DNA of 64,000 nucleotides. Origin: Syncephalastrum monosporum B8922. Its lineage: Eukaryota > Mucoromycota > Mucoromycetes > Mucorales > Syncephalastraceae. A program made the translations under genes and the position numbers. The DNA is taken from NCBI GenBank assembly GCA_000697355.1, contig JNEN01000834.1, positions 62,001 through 126,000 on the forward strand. Direction: 5' to 3'. Positions 21,491-34,089 of this stretch are shown here, piece by piece; positions within the stretch are counted from its first letter, which is position 1, and every line of letters starts with the position of its first letter. The notes below the pieces were generated by a model. The model was not told the DNA's origin. It searched no databases and worked only from the letters and a program-made list of their open reading frames with translations.

Positions 21491-22748
21491 TTACCCTCCA
21501 TTCGTCCACATATGTAAACGTTCCTTGAAATATTGCTCCAGTTTGTTCGCGCATCTTGCATAGTTGGTCGATTCTGCGTTGTACAGCCTGCAGTTGTCAA
21601 AGACCTTTTGGACATCACGCACAAACTCGTCCATCGAAGAATACGCATCATTTTCCACGTTTTGTTCCAGTGTCTTGAGATCTGCGATAGCATAAGCGAC
21701 GAAGTATCAAGGACATCCATTCTGAGCTTACCCATGGGCTCGCGAATGATCTCGTAGTAGTCCGTGACCTCGTCCGCATTGACCGGGTCTTGAAAGGGCC
21801 AAGAGCTCGCATGATCTCGTAACTCGGCAACCAGATGGCGCATTTGGTTGTAGTGGACAGGATGGCGTGGTTGGTTGGAGAGTGCATCCATTTCTTCGGT
21901 CCAGCCGGATTCGGCGACGCCGGGAATCTTTAGAGGGTCGATGCTCCGTTTGCCGTTCTCGTCGACAGGCATGTCAATGCCGGGGTATACAATGTGTGCA
22001 GACGAGTACTCCTTCATCTTTTCATAGACGGCGTCTCGTTGGGCAGATAGGATCTCGCGCACTTTGGTGTACTCGACCTTGTCGACCATGGTGCACTGCA
22101 TGATTGTGCCGCCTTCGTAGTCCTTGATGTAGCCCACCCACTTCCTCCGGTCCAATGTGATTTCCGTCGTAAAGCCCTGCAACCTTTCCTTAGCATAACA
22201 CTCAATTGCATGGATAGGTTTCTGTTTTACCTGCTTCTTGAAGTAGCCAATGGCGTAATTATCTGCGTATGTCAAAAAGTGTTTCATATTGGAGGAGGAT
22301 TTGATATAGTCTTTGAGATGATTCATAAGAAACGAACCAAAACCCTGTCGTTCAGCGAGTTAGAGATAGGATAGGCTTGGCTCAGATATTCGCTCCAAAT
22401 ACCTTGACTTGTTCTGTGGAGGCGATCGCACAAAAGACGATTTCTGCAAATTCTTGTGAATCAAACGGTCTATAGCAAATGCCACCAATGACTTTTAGGG
22501 GTTGTGATTTTCGTACGAGGCCCATGCTGACATGATTCCTTTCGAACGCAGTGTGTGAGAACAGCAAAGGGGGACTCGAGCCTACAGGAATACCTGTCAT
22601 ATATAAGACGCGCAATATAATCCTTTGGCATTTTAGGCAGTTGCTTTTGGAAAATGTTCTTGAGGCCCGTCAAAAGAATCATGCTCTCTTTGGAGCCATC
22701 GTTAATCACGATCCGCGTTGTAACCTCTGATTCGTTCTCTTGCGACAT
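21491..22748 (-). CDS. GCN5: Histone acetyltransferase Gcn5 (SAGA/ADA catalytic subunit)
   Basis: Five minus-strand exons: 22594-22748, 22403-22538, 22231-22344, 21732-22176 and 21491-21681; 346 residues as modelled. The GNAT domain shows [30 protein letters not shown], the catalytic glutamate in [11 protein letters not shown], the acetyl-CoA loop [16 protein letters not shown] and [17 protein letters not shown]. The C-terminal bromodomain has [20 protein letters not shown] and the binding asparagine in [11 protein letters not shown]. Gcn5 acetylates histone H3 within SAGA and ADA at promoters. The modelled start (MSQENESEV) is the first in-frame ATG, but the frame stays open about 30 codons upstream to a GTG, then meets a stop. 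An extra 5' exon is therefore possible, and the protein is shorter than yeast Gcn5 (439). Its last codon touches that of TRS20. Confidence 0.95.
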
Positions 22749-23904
22749 GCGTCTTGCTCCATAGAGCTCTTTTTTGGGCAACGCTCCCCAAACCGGGCAA
22801 TCAGGTTCATTGTGCGGAATCTCAATTTTCGTCTTCAGCACACAATCAGTTCACCCTTTCGGCATCAGAGAGACCAAAGCTCGCTTGGATAGTTGGGTAG
22901 ATAGACAGGACGCTGCCTGCCGCATACGTATCTTAAATCTATGTCGATGTGCGTGTAAAAAAAATATATGTTGTCATTTTTAAAATTAGTAGTACTGTAA
23001 CAAATCCATCCATTGCCACACGACTCTGCTGTATATTAGTCCCTGGAAGCTCAAAGCTGGATAAGAATACCATTACGAATAGGTTAGGTTACAAAACATC
23101 ATTCATTTTTTTTTCCTTTTTTGTAGCCTATAGCAGCTGCTTCTATAGCTACTGCTATGTACGATTTGATATATAATTTTGTGGAAACCATCCAAGACGA
23201 TTTAGAACTTTTCCTTCGCGAGGGTATTGCTGCTAATAGAGTCTGTTATCTGCAGTTGCACGAATTATACGGCAAATAGCAGTCGATAGCACGAAATGTT
23301 TTAAGAACGTACATATTGTGCCAAGTTCTGTGTCTTGTATCCATTATGTACCAAGTTAAACGCTTATCATCACCAGACATAGATGTCTTCGTCGGTCTTT
23401 AGGTTGCTTTTGCCATTTTCAGTTTATTGAACGAGAATAACTATCATTATCATGGTACGATAATACGTGCACTTTACTTTTCTTCTTCGGCGGCCAACTT
23501 GACATGTGATAATTATGGTACTACGTTGAAGCATTTGGATGATATCTTTGTATCAAAAGGAGGCATTTCAATTTGCTTTCCTAAAATAGGTAGAGGGAGT
23601 CATTTATGTATTCATTTGGAGAGCGAACAATGGAGGGGGTCATGCATTGAGAGAGGCGATACCATCGAAGACAGTCACATCGGCTGCGTCACGAAGCTCC
23701 ATTTTTTTTTCACTTCAGTAAGACCCAATCCCCGCTAGTCAAACTTGCGCGCGCGTTTCCTCTGACACTCCCCACCACTCACCTTTCCGCTCACAATTGT
23801 GTAAGTTGTCTCGATTACTTTGTTGTCCAGTGCTGCGCACTCTTTAATCGTGGCCCTTCAACAACTTTGATTATTTACCAAAGCGATCCTTAGACTTTCC
23901 TGCC
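22749..23904. other. Intergenic, 1.15 kb
   Basis: Lies between divergent GCN5 (minus) and importin beta (plus). The left part may hold an upstream exon of GCN5. A candidate two-exon small peptide gene at 23513-23702 on the minus strand is listed separately. The final 200 bases are the importin-beta promoter, with a T-rich leader. Confidence 0.5.
23513..23702 (-). CDS. Candidate small peptide gene, 35 residues
   Basis: Two minus-strand exons, 23663-23702 and 23513-23580, would be joined by an 82-base intron with donor GTATCG and acceptor CTATTTTAG in matching phase. The product begins MELRDAADVTVFDG and ends with a cysteine-containing stretch and VVP before a TAA stop. A consensus AATAAA on the same strand lies near 23430, about 80 bases past the stop. 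I recognise no family. The evidence is structural only: ATG, donor, acceptor, stop and polyadenylation word in the right order. A short open frame of this size can arise by chance. Confidence 0.3.
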
Positions 23905-26900
23905 ATGGACCCTGTTCAGCTTCTTGGAAACACGCTCAGTACTGGTACGTCAAGGATGCGATGCGATGCGGTGCGTTAATCGGATATGCTAACTCCTCCA
24001 TAGACAGCGTAACTCGTGAGCAGGCCACCGCAAGTCTGAATGCGTTAGAGCAAGAAAACTTTGTAAGTGAACAAGACTTTTATAGAATGAGTTTGACCAT
24101 TTTCCTTATTTTCTTGTCTCATTCCCGCAGCCTGGCTTTGCGCTTGCCATGTGCCAAACGCTGGCCAACGAACAAATCGACGACAGTATTCGCATGAGCG
24201 CTGGTCTTATGCTCAAAAACGGCGTGTCTTCCAAAGAAGAGGCTCGCCGAGAGGAACAGGCACGCCGGTGGTTGAGCATGGTCGACGATAATACTCGCAA
24301 CCAAGTCAAGCAGGGCGTACGTATCAGTTTACTCTCTCTTTTGCTCTTTGCTACCCATTTATCTCCAACGAAAAAAGACTCATTTTGCTAATGTATTCGG
24401 TTTTATTAGCTTCTGATGACTTTGGCTACACAACGCAAGCTGGTTGGCAACACAGCCGCTCAGGCTATAGCAGCCATCGCGCAAATCGAGCTGCCCGCCC
24501 AACAGTGGCCAGATCTGATCCGGGCTGTGCTCGAAAATGTCACCAACAGCGACAATGCCGTCCTCAAACAGTCCACGCTGCAAGCCATCGGCTACATTTG
24601 CGAAGGAACTGTAAGTTGCAACTTGACCCGTCTTGTCTTATCGTCTTACACTTGCATTCCTTTTTTTCTTTATTAAAACTTGTCTTTGTCTTCCTTGTAG
24701 GACCCCCGTGTTCTTGCCGCCCAGTCCAATGAAATCCTTACCGCCGTGGTTCAAGGTGCCCGCAAGGAGGAGCAAGAGTAGGTTCTGTTTTTTCTTCTCC
24801 GTTTCTTTACGCTCACGATTTTACTTGCTATTTCTCAGTCAAGGTGTCCGTCTCGCTGCCATCAAGGCCCTCAATAACTCTCTGGAGTTTATCAAGGAGA
24901 ACTTTGAGCGTGAGGGAGAGCGGAACTTCATTATGCAGGTGGTTTGTGAGGCTACACAAAGTGAGTCAAGCGATGTCCAGATTGCCGCATTTGAATGCTT
25001 GGTTCGCATCATGCAGCTCTATTATGACAAGATGCGTTATTACATGGAAAAGGCTCTGTTTGGTGTAAGTGTATTTTATTTTGGTATGGTTTTGATATGC
25101 CGTTGACATACATTTCTTTCTATAGCTGACCGTGAACGGCATGAACAACCCCGAGGAAAAGGTTGCCTTGCAGGCCATTGAATTTTGGTCTACCGTTTGC
25201 GACGAGGAAATGGAACTCAAGTTGGATATTGCCGATGTGAGTTTATTATATTCTTTTTGTCTGCGGTTGGCTAATGATATTTCTCTGTAGGCTTTGGAGG
25301 CTGGCGAGACCCCAGAGCGCAACCTGCATAACTTTGCCGAACAAGCCATGGCCGATATCCTGCCCGTTCTGTTGTGGTTGCTGACCAAGCAGGAGGAGGA
25401 CCAAGAAGATGACGAGTGGAATGTGTCGATGGCTGCCGCCACCTGTCTTTCTCTCTTTGCTCAGTGCGTTGGTAACCCAATTATCCCTCCTGTCGTGCCC
25501 TTCGTCGAGACCAACATCCAAAACACCGATTGGCGCTACCGTGAGGCTGCTGTTATGGCCTTTGGCTCTATCCTCGATGGTCCTGACGTTCAGGTCTTGG
25601 CCCCCTTGGTGCATCAGGTATATATTTCCCCCCTCTATTGCCTCTGCTCAAGGCTCATAAAAACGCGATACAGGCCCTTCCCACCTTGATCAACATGATG
25701 AAAGATCCCTATGTGAACGTGAAGGATACCGTTGCCTGGACTCTCGGCCGCGTCTGTGAGCTTCTTTTCCAGTGTATCGAGCCCGAAACCCATCTGCACA
25801 ACCTTATCACCTCCCTCGTCTACGGTCTTCAGGACAATCCCCGCATCGTCGGCAACTGCTGCTGGTCGCTCATGAACTTGGCCGAGCGCTTGGGTCCCGC
25901 CGTGGGCGAAGAGGCTCCCACCTCCCCTCTTTCGCCTTATAGCGAGGGCATGATCGAGGCCCTTATGCAGTTCACTGATCGATCTGACAATGAGGCCAAC
26001 TGCAGAACCTCGGCATATGAAGCCATCTCTTCCATCATTCTTTACTCTGCCAATGACTGCATCCCTCTTGTTCAAAAGGTGGCTCTGAACATTCTGGACC
26101 GTCTGGATGCTACCATCGCTATGGGCAATCAGATTGTTAGCGCCGACGACCGCGCTGAGCACAGTGAGTTGCAATCCAACATCCTTGGCGTGCTGACCGT
26201 AAGTTGCTATAAGTATTTTCTACGGTATGTTGATCTCCTATGTTAAAATAGAGCTCTATCCGCCGCCTCTCTCACGACATTGCCTCGGTGGCTGACCGCA
26301 TCATGACCGGTTTGCTGCAACTCCTAAACAACTCTACCCGGCAGGCTACGACCACCGAAGACGCATTCCTGGCTGTCGGCGCCATGTGCACTGCCCTGGA
26401 GAGCGATTTCGCTCGCTACGCCGAACCTTTTGCTCCCATCTTGTGCAATGCGCTACAGAACCCTGCCGAGTATCAGCTCTGCTACATTGCCGTGGGTCTT
26501 ATCGGTGATATGTGCCGGGCGCTGGGTGAGAACGTGTTGCCGTACTGCAACACATTTATGCAACTTCTGGTCAACAGCCTGCAGAGTCCACTTGTGCACC
26601 GTAGCGTGAAGCCCGTCATTCTCTCCTGCTTTGGTGATATCGCTCTCGCGATTGGCACCAAGTTTGAGCCTTATGTCGAAGTGGTCATGATGGTCCTCCA
26701 GCAGGCAAGCGGCCTTCGTGCGGACAAAGACAACTATGAGTACATTGATTACATCAACTCGATTTCGGAGGGCAGCGTAGAGGCGTACGTAGGTATGGTA
26801 CAAGGTATGGCCGGCACCGACAAGTCGCAGGCCTTGTTCCCATACATGAACGCAATCTTCCAATATATTGCCATGCTTTCGATGGACCAGATCAACCGGT

Positions 26901-27148
26901 CAGAGTCACTCACCCGTGCCCTTGTGGGTCTTTTGGGTGACCTTGCTGATACGTATGGTGGCCAGATCAAGGTATACCTCTCGCAAGAATGGGTTCCTCA
27001 GCTTTTGCGTGAGGCACGGACCAGTCGTCACTATGGCAGCAGCACCAAAGAAACGGCTCGATGGACTAAAGAGGTTAGTCAACACTTTAGCGTAAAAGTG
27101 GCGTACTGATTTGTGTTATTCTAGATGGTCAAGCGGGCAACACAGTAA
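23905..27148 (+). CDS. KAP95: Importin subunit beta-1 (karyopherin Kap95)
   Basis: Eleven exons: 23905-23944, 24004-24062, 24131-24316, 24410-24610, 24701-24777, 24839-25064, 25126-25236, 25291-25617, 25674-26198, 26252-27073 and 27125-27148; 865 residues, close to the 861 of yeast Kap95. It is built throughout of HEAT-repeat helices. Landmarks are MDPVQLLGNTLSTD, FPGFALAMCQTLANEQ, QSTLQAIGYICEGT, the acidic loop KQEEDQEDDEWNVSMAAA, DPYVNVKDTVAWTLGRVCEL and MTGLLQLLNNSTRQ. The acidic loop is the known contact for RanGTP and the importin-beta-binding domain. The protein carries importin-alpha/cargo complexes through the nuclear pore and releases them on binding RanGTP. The last exon encodes only MVKRATQ. 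All introns are GT-AG, and the phases sum to an exact reading frame. Confidence 0.97.
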
Positions 27149-29403
27149 ATACGTCTCTGATTCGCTGCATCTGTTATTATTGTTTCTGGCTTCGCCGTTT
27201 TTACTCCTCCCCGTTGTAATATCGTACATGTACTTTTGCTTCACCTTTCTTTCTCTCTTATCTTTCTCTTCTTTCTCTATTTCTTTGTCCTGTTCCTCCT
27301 CTCTCCCCCACCCCGCCCACCACATACACCCCCCCCCCCCACCCACCCACACAACACAAACTCACCCCCCGAACCAAAGCATTACCCACATCATTAAAAT
27401 ATCCTTCTGGCCAGAACGACCCCCATTCCCTGTCATCTATTTACACCCTGAGCGATACACCATTGATCAGTAGGCATAATGAAGTGCAATTTGCTGTTAT
27501 ATAACGATAGCTCGAGATAAAGGATAAGATGTGTGGTTGCTACGTCTTTCGGATGATTCAGAAGACTACGAGACAGCAGCAAAGGAAAGGAGCGTTGGAG
27601 AAAATAAGAGTTGAAAAAAGAATGACAACCTACAGTGCAAACGGTGCTGGTTTATAAATTTTCGCCATCGCAGATCAGAGCTTTGTTAACCCCTCTTCGT
27701 GAGCCAATAACTGATCACATTTTCATCTTAGATAATAGCAGCTAAGAGATATTACGATCCTATAGTCAAATGAGAATTTACACATTTATCATCACTGACG
27801 GATTCGACGATTCTGATGTGAGAGCGATGTTATTACAAGCCCGACTGGCCAAGAGTTATTGTATGCTGCGTGTGTGTGCGTTGTATTGCAAATGCAAAGC
27901 GATGACAGGTGTCAATGACCAGAGACGCTTGCTAAAAGTCACATATGCGAGAATTAGAGCTTTTACATGCGCAAAGACCACCCTGACTGGCCAATGCCCC
28001 CCACACAGACCGATATGGAAGTGGATCCGAGAAATATAGCGATTGCTTTCATACATGTAGGTCGATTCTTCGGCCAAGGACGGCGGTAATGTGCGCGCTC
28101 GTTATCATCAGATCTATGTGCTAGTGACGAGAAAATGATTTCTTTTCCCATGCAGCACATACATGACCAAATAGGGTTTATATGTCTCTGTAAGATGCTA
28201 TCATGGACTATGAAGCTGCGAACCTATAGATTTCTTCTAATTTAGGATTAAACAAGGTTAAAGAAGTGCAAGACTTGCAAATGTCGGATAGTGGAGATCA
28301 CCTGCCAATAAAGGCAGTTTTATTTGACGTGACAGGCGATGGAAGTTTCCGTAAGTTGGGTTTTTGGGACCTGAGCGGGGTTCCACCAGCTGTATATTTT
28401 AGGATTCTGCAAATGATGTCGAGTATTTTGTGTTCATACGAAATTATGCAAAGAAAAAAGAATAGCTCACCTGCTGTGTAGCTCATGTGAATTCATTTAG
28501 AGTGTAGCTCAGGTGGAATGAAATTTGAGAATGAATGGTGCTAACCACACCGAGGCAGCGGGCTGATTTCCATGACATTACCAATGCTTTTTGTGCGGAG
28601 CTCGTTTTGCTGACAGAAAATAATCTACCCTCCATCTCAGGACAAAAACTCTCCGATTGAACGGGAAGAAAAAAGGAAAAAAGCAAACAAACACTCAGGG
28701 GGTCTCTGCTTCTGGACATTGCATCGGTCATATAGACTCGTAGGTAAAACGAGCTCAGGCCCAAGGGGGGCAAGAAGCACCATGCATAAAGGGCAAACGC
28801 GTCGGGGCAGACAGGGAAGAATAACTGCGTCATACCGAGCAAACTCATTTCCCACGATTGAAATTATACCTTTGCCATTCGGGACAAATAACAAATGTGT
28901 TTAGCGATTCACAGGGGGGACTCAGCCCTTTTCTTTTTTTTTTTTTTTCTTTTTTTGCCCTGAACTTTCCCGTCATACGGTCAGTTATCAAAGCTAATCT
29001 CATCATCGATCAAAGCACCTTATTCGTCACCCTTTCTGGTCCGACTGTATGCAGCCAATGCACCATGCTGGGGGGTATCTCCAGGGTGGACAGAGCGAGA
29101 GAGGGAGCACCTCGATGACTTGGTACATGTGTGCTCGAAAACAAGGAAATAAAAAAGAGTTTATGGTTATGATCGGGATGTGCCGGTGGCAAAAACGAGC
29201 GGTTGTCATCCATGTGACATGGAAAAGCTATACTGTGTACTTGGTTAAACGAGAAACTCCGCTAAGGGCGGTTGGTCCTTTGGCATCTGATTCGTGCCCG
29301 TTGGGCCATCACCTTCCAATTTTGTTTTTTCAGTTGCACCCCTCACGCCTCTCTCTTTTGCCAGTCTCATTCTCTTCCTTGCCCCTCGTCCTCCAATGCG
29401 AAC
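27149..29403. other. Intergenic, 2.25 kb
   Basis: Contains the 3' flank of importin beta, a poly-C run near 27330 followed by CACCCACCC sequence, and the upstream region of the GATA factor. Overlapping antisense frames at 28483-28894 and a plus frame at 27770-28039 show no motifs or splice partners. A TAGCTCAGGTGG box near 28505 resembles a tRNA A box but has no partner B box. Confidence 0.5.
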
Positions 29404-31848
29404 ATGGACCAGCCTTCTCTAGAGAAAAAGCACCGTCCGAGCCTGCACCTACAGAAAATCGACCCTCCGTCAGAAGCAGAGCTGAAGAAGGCGACCCTAT
29501 CGCCCTCCACGCCCTCCGCTATGGCCGCCTCCCTTCTGTCCGATTCCCTCTTCCCTCCCAAGAAGCCACGATCATCCGCCACCATGGAAGACAGCTCCGA
29601 TTCAGACGTGGAGGATCCACTGGGGAATGAAGGCTCGTCCACCAACGACCCCCTGGCCACCCAGGTCTGGCGTCTGTACACCAAGGCCAAAGACACTCTG
29701 CCCAACGCTTCTCGCATGGAGAACCTGACGTGGCGCATGATGGCCATGACGCTGAAAAAGAAAAACGCAAAGACGTCCGGACCTTCGACCCCCACAGGCA
29801 ACGACGAAGACGATGCGATGGATATGAAACCGTCGTCGTCTCGTGGTAGAAACGGTTCTCCGCCGGCCCCCGACGATACCACCGAATTGCTGTCCTCCTC
29901 TGCACCGCCGTACATGGTTGATTTCTTTGCGGGCGACAGCGCTTCAGGAGGTACGCACACCCCGAACCCGCATCGCCATCAGTACGCACAGCCGCACAAC
30001 AAGAGCGTGTTTGTTTACGGCTCCACACGCGCTTCTTCTTCTTCTACGACAAACAACCTCTCTACCTCCACCGGCCATCCAGCCGGGTCTTCTCCTGCCC
30101 CACAGACTGAGGTAAGCATTCAACACTAAGCCCGAGCCGGGGGGAAGACACGAAAAGAGTGTTCAACATCCAGGGACATCCAAGTGCTTACATGTTTACT
30201 GTTTAGTCGAGTGCAGCAGATAATTCTTACTTTCCCCATGTGGGCGGTACCAACAGCATCACGATCCCGGTCGATCTGCCGAATGATTCGGATATGGACG
30301 ATGACAGTCATCCAGACCCAACGTCGCCCTTGTCCATGCCTTCCTATGGCTCCATAGACCACAGCAGCAACCCCGTTCTAAGCCATTCACTGCCATCCTA
30401 CCACCCTCTTTCGGCGGCCTCGCAGGCGCGGTCGTCTTCCGTTTATGCAACATCCCCTGATAATATCGCTTCTTCCCCCCCGTCGTCCTTTGACCCGACC
30501 CGTTTGGGTGTGAACGCCGGTGCGATGAGCTTCGAGGAGCTCTTGAACGCGTACTATGGCAATGCTACCCACCCCAACACGCCTCCACCCAACGCCGCTT
30601 TCGAAAATGGCATGCTCTCGCTCATGAATTCTCAGGGTGAACCCTCCATGTCGCATATTGATCCCAGTCAGCTGGTCTCATCCGCCGAATCTTTTGGGTC
30701 CTCACCACGTACGTACACAGCGATCTCGATTCGCCAAAATAGGGACTGTTTTTGTTTCGTGGACTGACTTTTGCTTTTACAAACCACTAGCAACTGCTGC
30801 AACCGGTATTGCAGTGCCCCGCCCGCCAGGAGCAGGAACACCACCTCCCGGTGCCCAGCCTTCCATGTCTGGTTCTCCGTCTCAGTCGAGCTTTGCGCCT
30901 TCAGGGCCGTCCAAGTCTCAGACCAAGAAGGTCGAAGAAAAGAAGGATGGTAGTCCAACGCGTTGCACCAACTGTGGCACGTCCACGACTCCGCTGTGGC
31001 GACGAAATCCTGAGGGTCAACCTTTGTGTAACGCGTGCGGTCTTTTTCTGAAATTGCACGGAGTGGTCCGTCCACTTAGTTTAAAGACGGACGTCATTAA
31101 GAAGCGTAACCGCAGCGGCGGCGTCAACCCCCACAGTACGCGGTCGGGCAGCGTTGGGAGTGCAAGTGCAGGCCCGAGTAGCAAGGGGAAAACCACCTTC
31201 TTACCCGCCAACATCCCGCCTGCCAACCAGCCTACCGTTGGCGTCATTGGCAAGCGGTCGAGCGGAACAGGCATGATCAACATAGCGCCTAGCAAGTCCA
31301 AGGGTTCTACTGCTTCAGCAGCTTCAAGCGCCCCAGGTGGCCGGTCCATCGTCTTTGCACCCTCACGGTGGGGTAGTCAGGCTATCACCAAGCGCCAGCG
31401 GCGACATTCCTTATCCGAGGAAAGCAAACAAGAGCAGCAGCAGGCAGCAGCAGCACACCAACAGCAACAGCAACCTGCGATTATGATTGCTGGCTCTATG
31501 CCCAACCAAAGTATGTCAGCCGGTGACGGGTTCCGACAAATGTTACTCCCTCAACAGCAGCAGCCGCGTAACATCTTACCCAACAATCAACGTCCACCTC
31601 CCCAGCCTACCAATCTACCCACTGTCGGTAGCGCACCCAACCTTTCTTGGATGAACGTCATGGCCCAGCAGCAGCAACCGCCTTTCAACACCGAATCACC
31701 TCCCTCTCAACAGCTTACACCCGATCAAATCCAGCGTTTATTACTTTTGCAACAGCAGGCCTCGTCGTCTCTCGGCACTCCAAACGTTTCAGCCCCGGCC
31801 GCGGGCTCTTCCCCTGCTACTTCCCAAGACGAACACAAGTGGGTCTAA
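29404..31848 (+). CDS. areA: AreA/NIT2-type GATA transcription factor (nitrogen regulation)
   Basis: Three exons: 29404-30111, 30207-30708 and 30791-31848; 755 residues. Near residues 85-120 lies [15 protein letters not shown] followed by [12 protein letters not shown], the DUF1752 motif that marks AreA, NIT2 and Gaf1. The single GATA finger (about 460-510) has the C-x2-C-x17-C-x2-C spacing, begins [19 protein letters not shown] and continues [19 protein letters not shown], then a basic tail KKRNR. The remainder is low-complexity: serine-, proline- and glutamine-rich, with acidic patches. Proteins of this class switch on genes for using secondary nitrogen sources when ammonium and glutamine are short. 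The start is the ATG before [11 protein letters not shown]; the frame is open further upstream but without a better ATG. The C-terminus ends DEHKWV. A paralogous GATA factor is the main alternative to a true AreA orthologue. Confidence 0.9.
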
Positions 31849-34089
31849 TTTTTTTTACCCTCATATACGCCTACTTTATAGCTGCTTGTTCCTTTTTACC
31901 CAAATTTTGTAAATCTGTAGAATGCTTTCTTTTCTTCCATGTGTCACATTTATGGACAGTTCTTTTTGCTTTTGTTTTTGATCCTTCTTTTTCGTTTCAC
32001 TTCCCACCATCCATATCTCCTCGTACCCCACACAATGCACTTCTCTACACGCTTGTCTGCTATGTGCCGTAATCTGTTATTACCTGTACCTGACCGCTTT
32101 TCCTCTTTCCCTTTCACTTTCAACCCATAAAGTACAACAGTCACTATAATTTTCTTCTCTTTTTTTCCGGGGAAGGGGCTCTATTTGGGTTGTAAAGCGC
32201 CTTACTTCTGGGCGTACAATACACAACCACTACCGGTGCCACCTGCTTACTGGTTTGCTTTTACCAATATTAGTACTCAGCAGGGTCCTGGACGTTGATG
32301 AAGTGAAGTGCTCTTCCAGTGAAACTGGTCTGCAGGATCACTCAGTAATGCGGATACTCCTATAACAGAGGACTCTGTACTTGATTGCTTCTAACTCTGT
32401 CCAGTCATACTTCTTCTGGTTGACTGATTATACACACTCAGCAGAATAACGAGGATGCTGGTGGGATGACATTAAAAGCATGGAACGCTGGTACGCATAA
32501 TACGAAGTCCGTATGTTGTATTTCGGAACTTCATAAAACCGAAGGCTTTCTCGCTGCCAAACACCACCTAGATCCTAATGACATATACCGTATTGTATTG
32601 CTTTCGATAATTCTAGCTTGTATTACTCAATCTAATGTCATTTTTGTTTGAGCTTTTTAGGCGTGAGACACTTCAATTCGCGCAGTAAGCTCTGCTTTTG
32701 AGCCCCTCTTAGAAATATGACTACTTGCGTAGCAGCGCTCCTGGCGTGTTGTATAAGCAAGCGCTGGGCCGTAGACGCCTCATTTGCATAAGGCTATTTG
32801 GAGGATGGGAGCGACAAGGGCAACCGCCAGCTCCTGTAAGTCTTCTTGGATCGTTTTTATTTGTTTTCATCTTCATGCTGTCCAAGTCCGCCCTTGAACC
32901 TCTTCAAGCTCCTGCACAACCTACATAGCTGGATGTAATCGTATACCGTAATTGGCAGTTTGCACAGCTTCTCACTTAGCTATCACCACAAATAGTATCA
33001 TTTTTCTTTTTCCTGTCATGTATACGGGCTCGATATTGAGAAAGGTTATCCAGATACAAATGATGTTCCCTTCATATAAACTGATGTATACACTTACTCT
33101 GGCAAAAAGATTGTATGGCCGAGCTCGCTTAATTACGATGAGAAGCTGCATAGACTTTGTATTTCTATTATTCCGAGCTCCAGTATGCCTGGACGGGTTG
33201 AGAGTATTAAACAAGGTAATACCAGTCCAAGCCAGACTGCAGATCACTAAACCATGTGCAGACATATACTACTTGAGCTCGTTCCCATGATATTGGTACA
33301 TATATCTTCCTTTGTCTTTATATATTAAGGCTGCTCCATTGCAAGTAAGTACTGTAGTGATCCATAGGTGCATCTTTGATACATACTCTATCAGTGTGAT
33401 ATCAAGTGTCATATATGTATCTCAAGATGGATTACCCAGAGGACTCTTGAGTTATTCTAGCTATTTGTAAAGCAGTATATGTCGATAGGTCACATTACGG
33501 GTAAAACTCCTTACGTAGAGCCATGCTTGCCTATTCACTTTTGCATTATCTATTTTGATAGAACAAAAGATAAAAGTGTACGTATGTTAAATCAGAAGAT
33601 AGACATGACAAAGTTTTGGATTGGAATCTCAGCTCACTGTTTCATCGGGCGCCTATACACAACAGCACTTAAGCCCACATGCGCAGGATAAAAACAAAAT
33701 AAAGGCGGCCTGGAGCATGCACGCGGGGGGAGCGGCGCAATTTGATTTGCTCGCGAAAATCTTTAAAATCATCGATCTATCCAGCCATGCGATGGGTTGA
33801 GTTCATTTATAAAATAAAAAATAAAAAAAAAAGGACTTCACTCGGGAAAGCGTTGACGGGGTAATGGGGCAACCGAACATCCATATGATTGAGTCTGTCA
33901 CCCTTATTGTTCCGCAGAGGTAAAGAGGTATTGTCCAATCAGATACAGCGTGCAGCGCATGTAGCAAACCCAATGATCACCGTAAGAAAAAAGTCCGGTT
34001 AGTTAAAAAGACACCGCTGCGAATACACTCCAGGGACTCTTGCGACAACCCACTCTTTTTTATTTTCTCTACTGTTGCCCATAGAGACC
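31849..34089. other. Intergenic, 2.2 kb
   Basis: AT-rich, with the 3' flank of the GATA factor and the promoter of the TLC gene. Opposed frames of about 100 codons at 32952-33290 lack motifs and are probably chance. A short GC-rich patch lies at about 33705-33735. Nothing else is seen. Confidence 0.5.

Noticed and set aside
28490..28570. Possible tRNA gene (TAGCTCAGGTGG A box)
   Set aside because: No matching B box, no acceptor stem pairing and no anticodon arm could be drawn.
28483..28894. 121-codon minus-strand frame upstream of the GATA factor
   Set aside because: Cysteine- and phenylalanine-rich translation of purine-rich sequence, with two overlapping frames and no family match.
32952..33290. 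Opposed frames of about 100 codons in the 2.2 kb gap
   Set aside because: Both strands are equally open, the sequence is AT-rich, and there are no motifs or splice partners.
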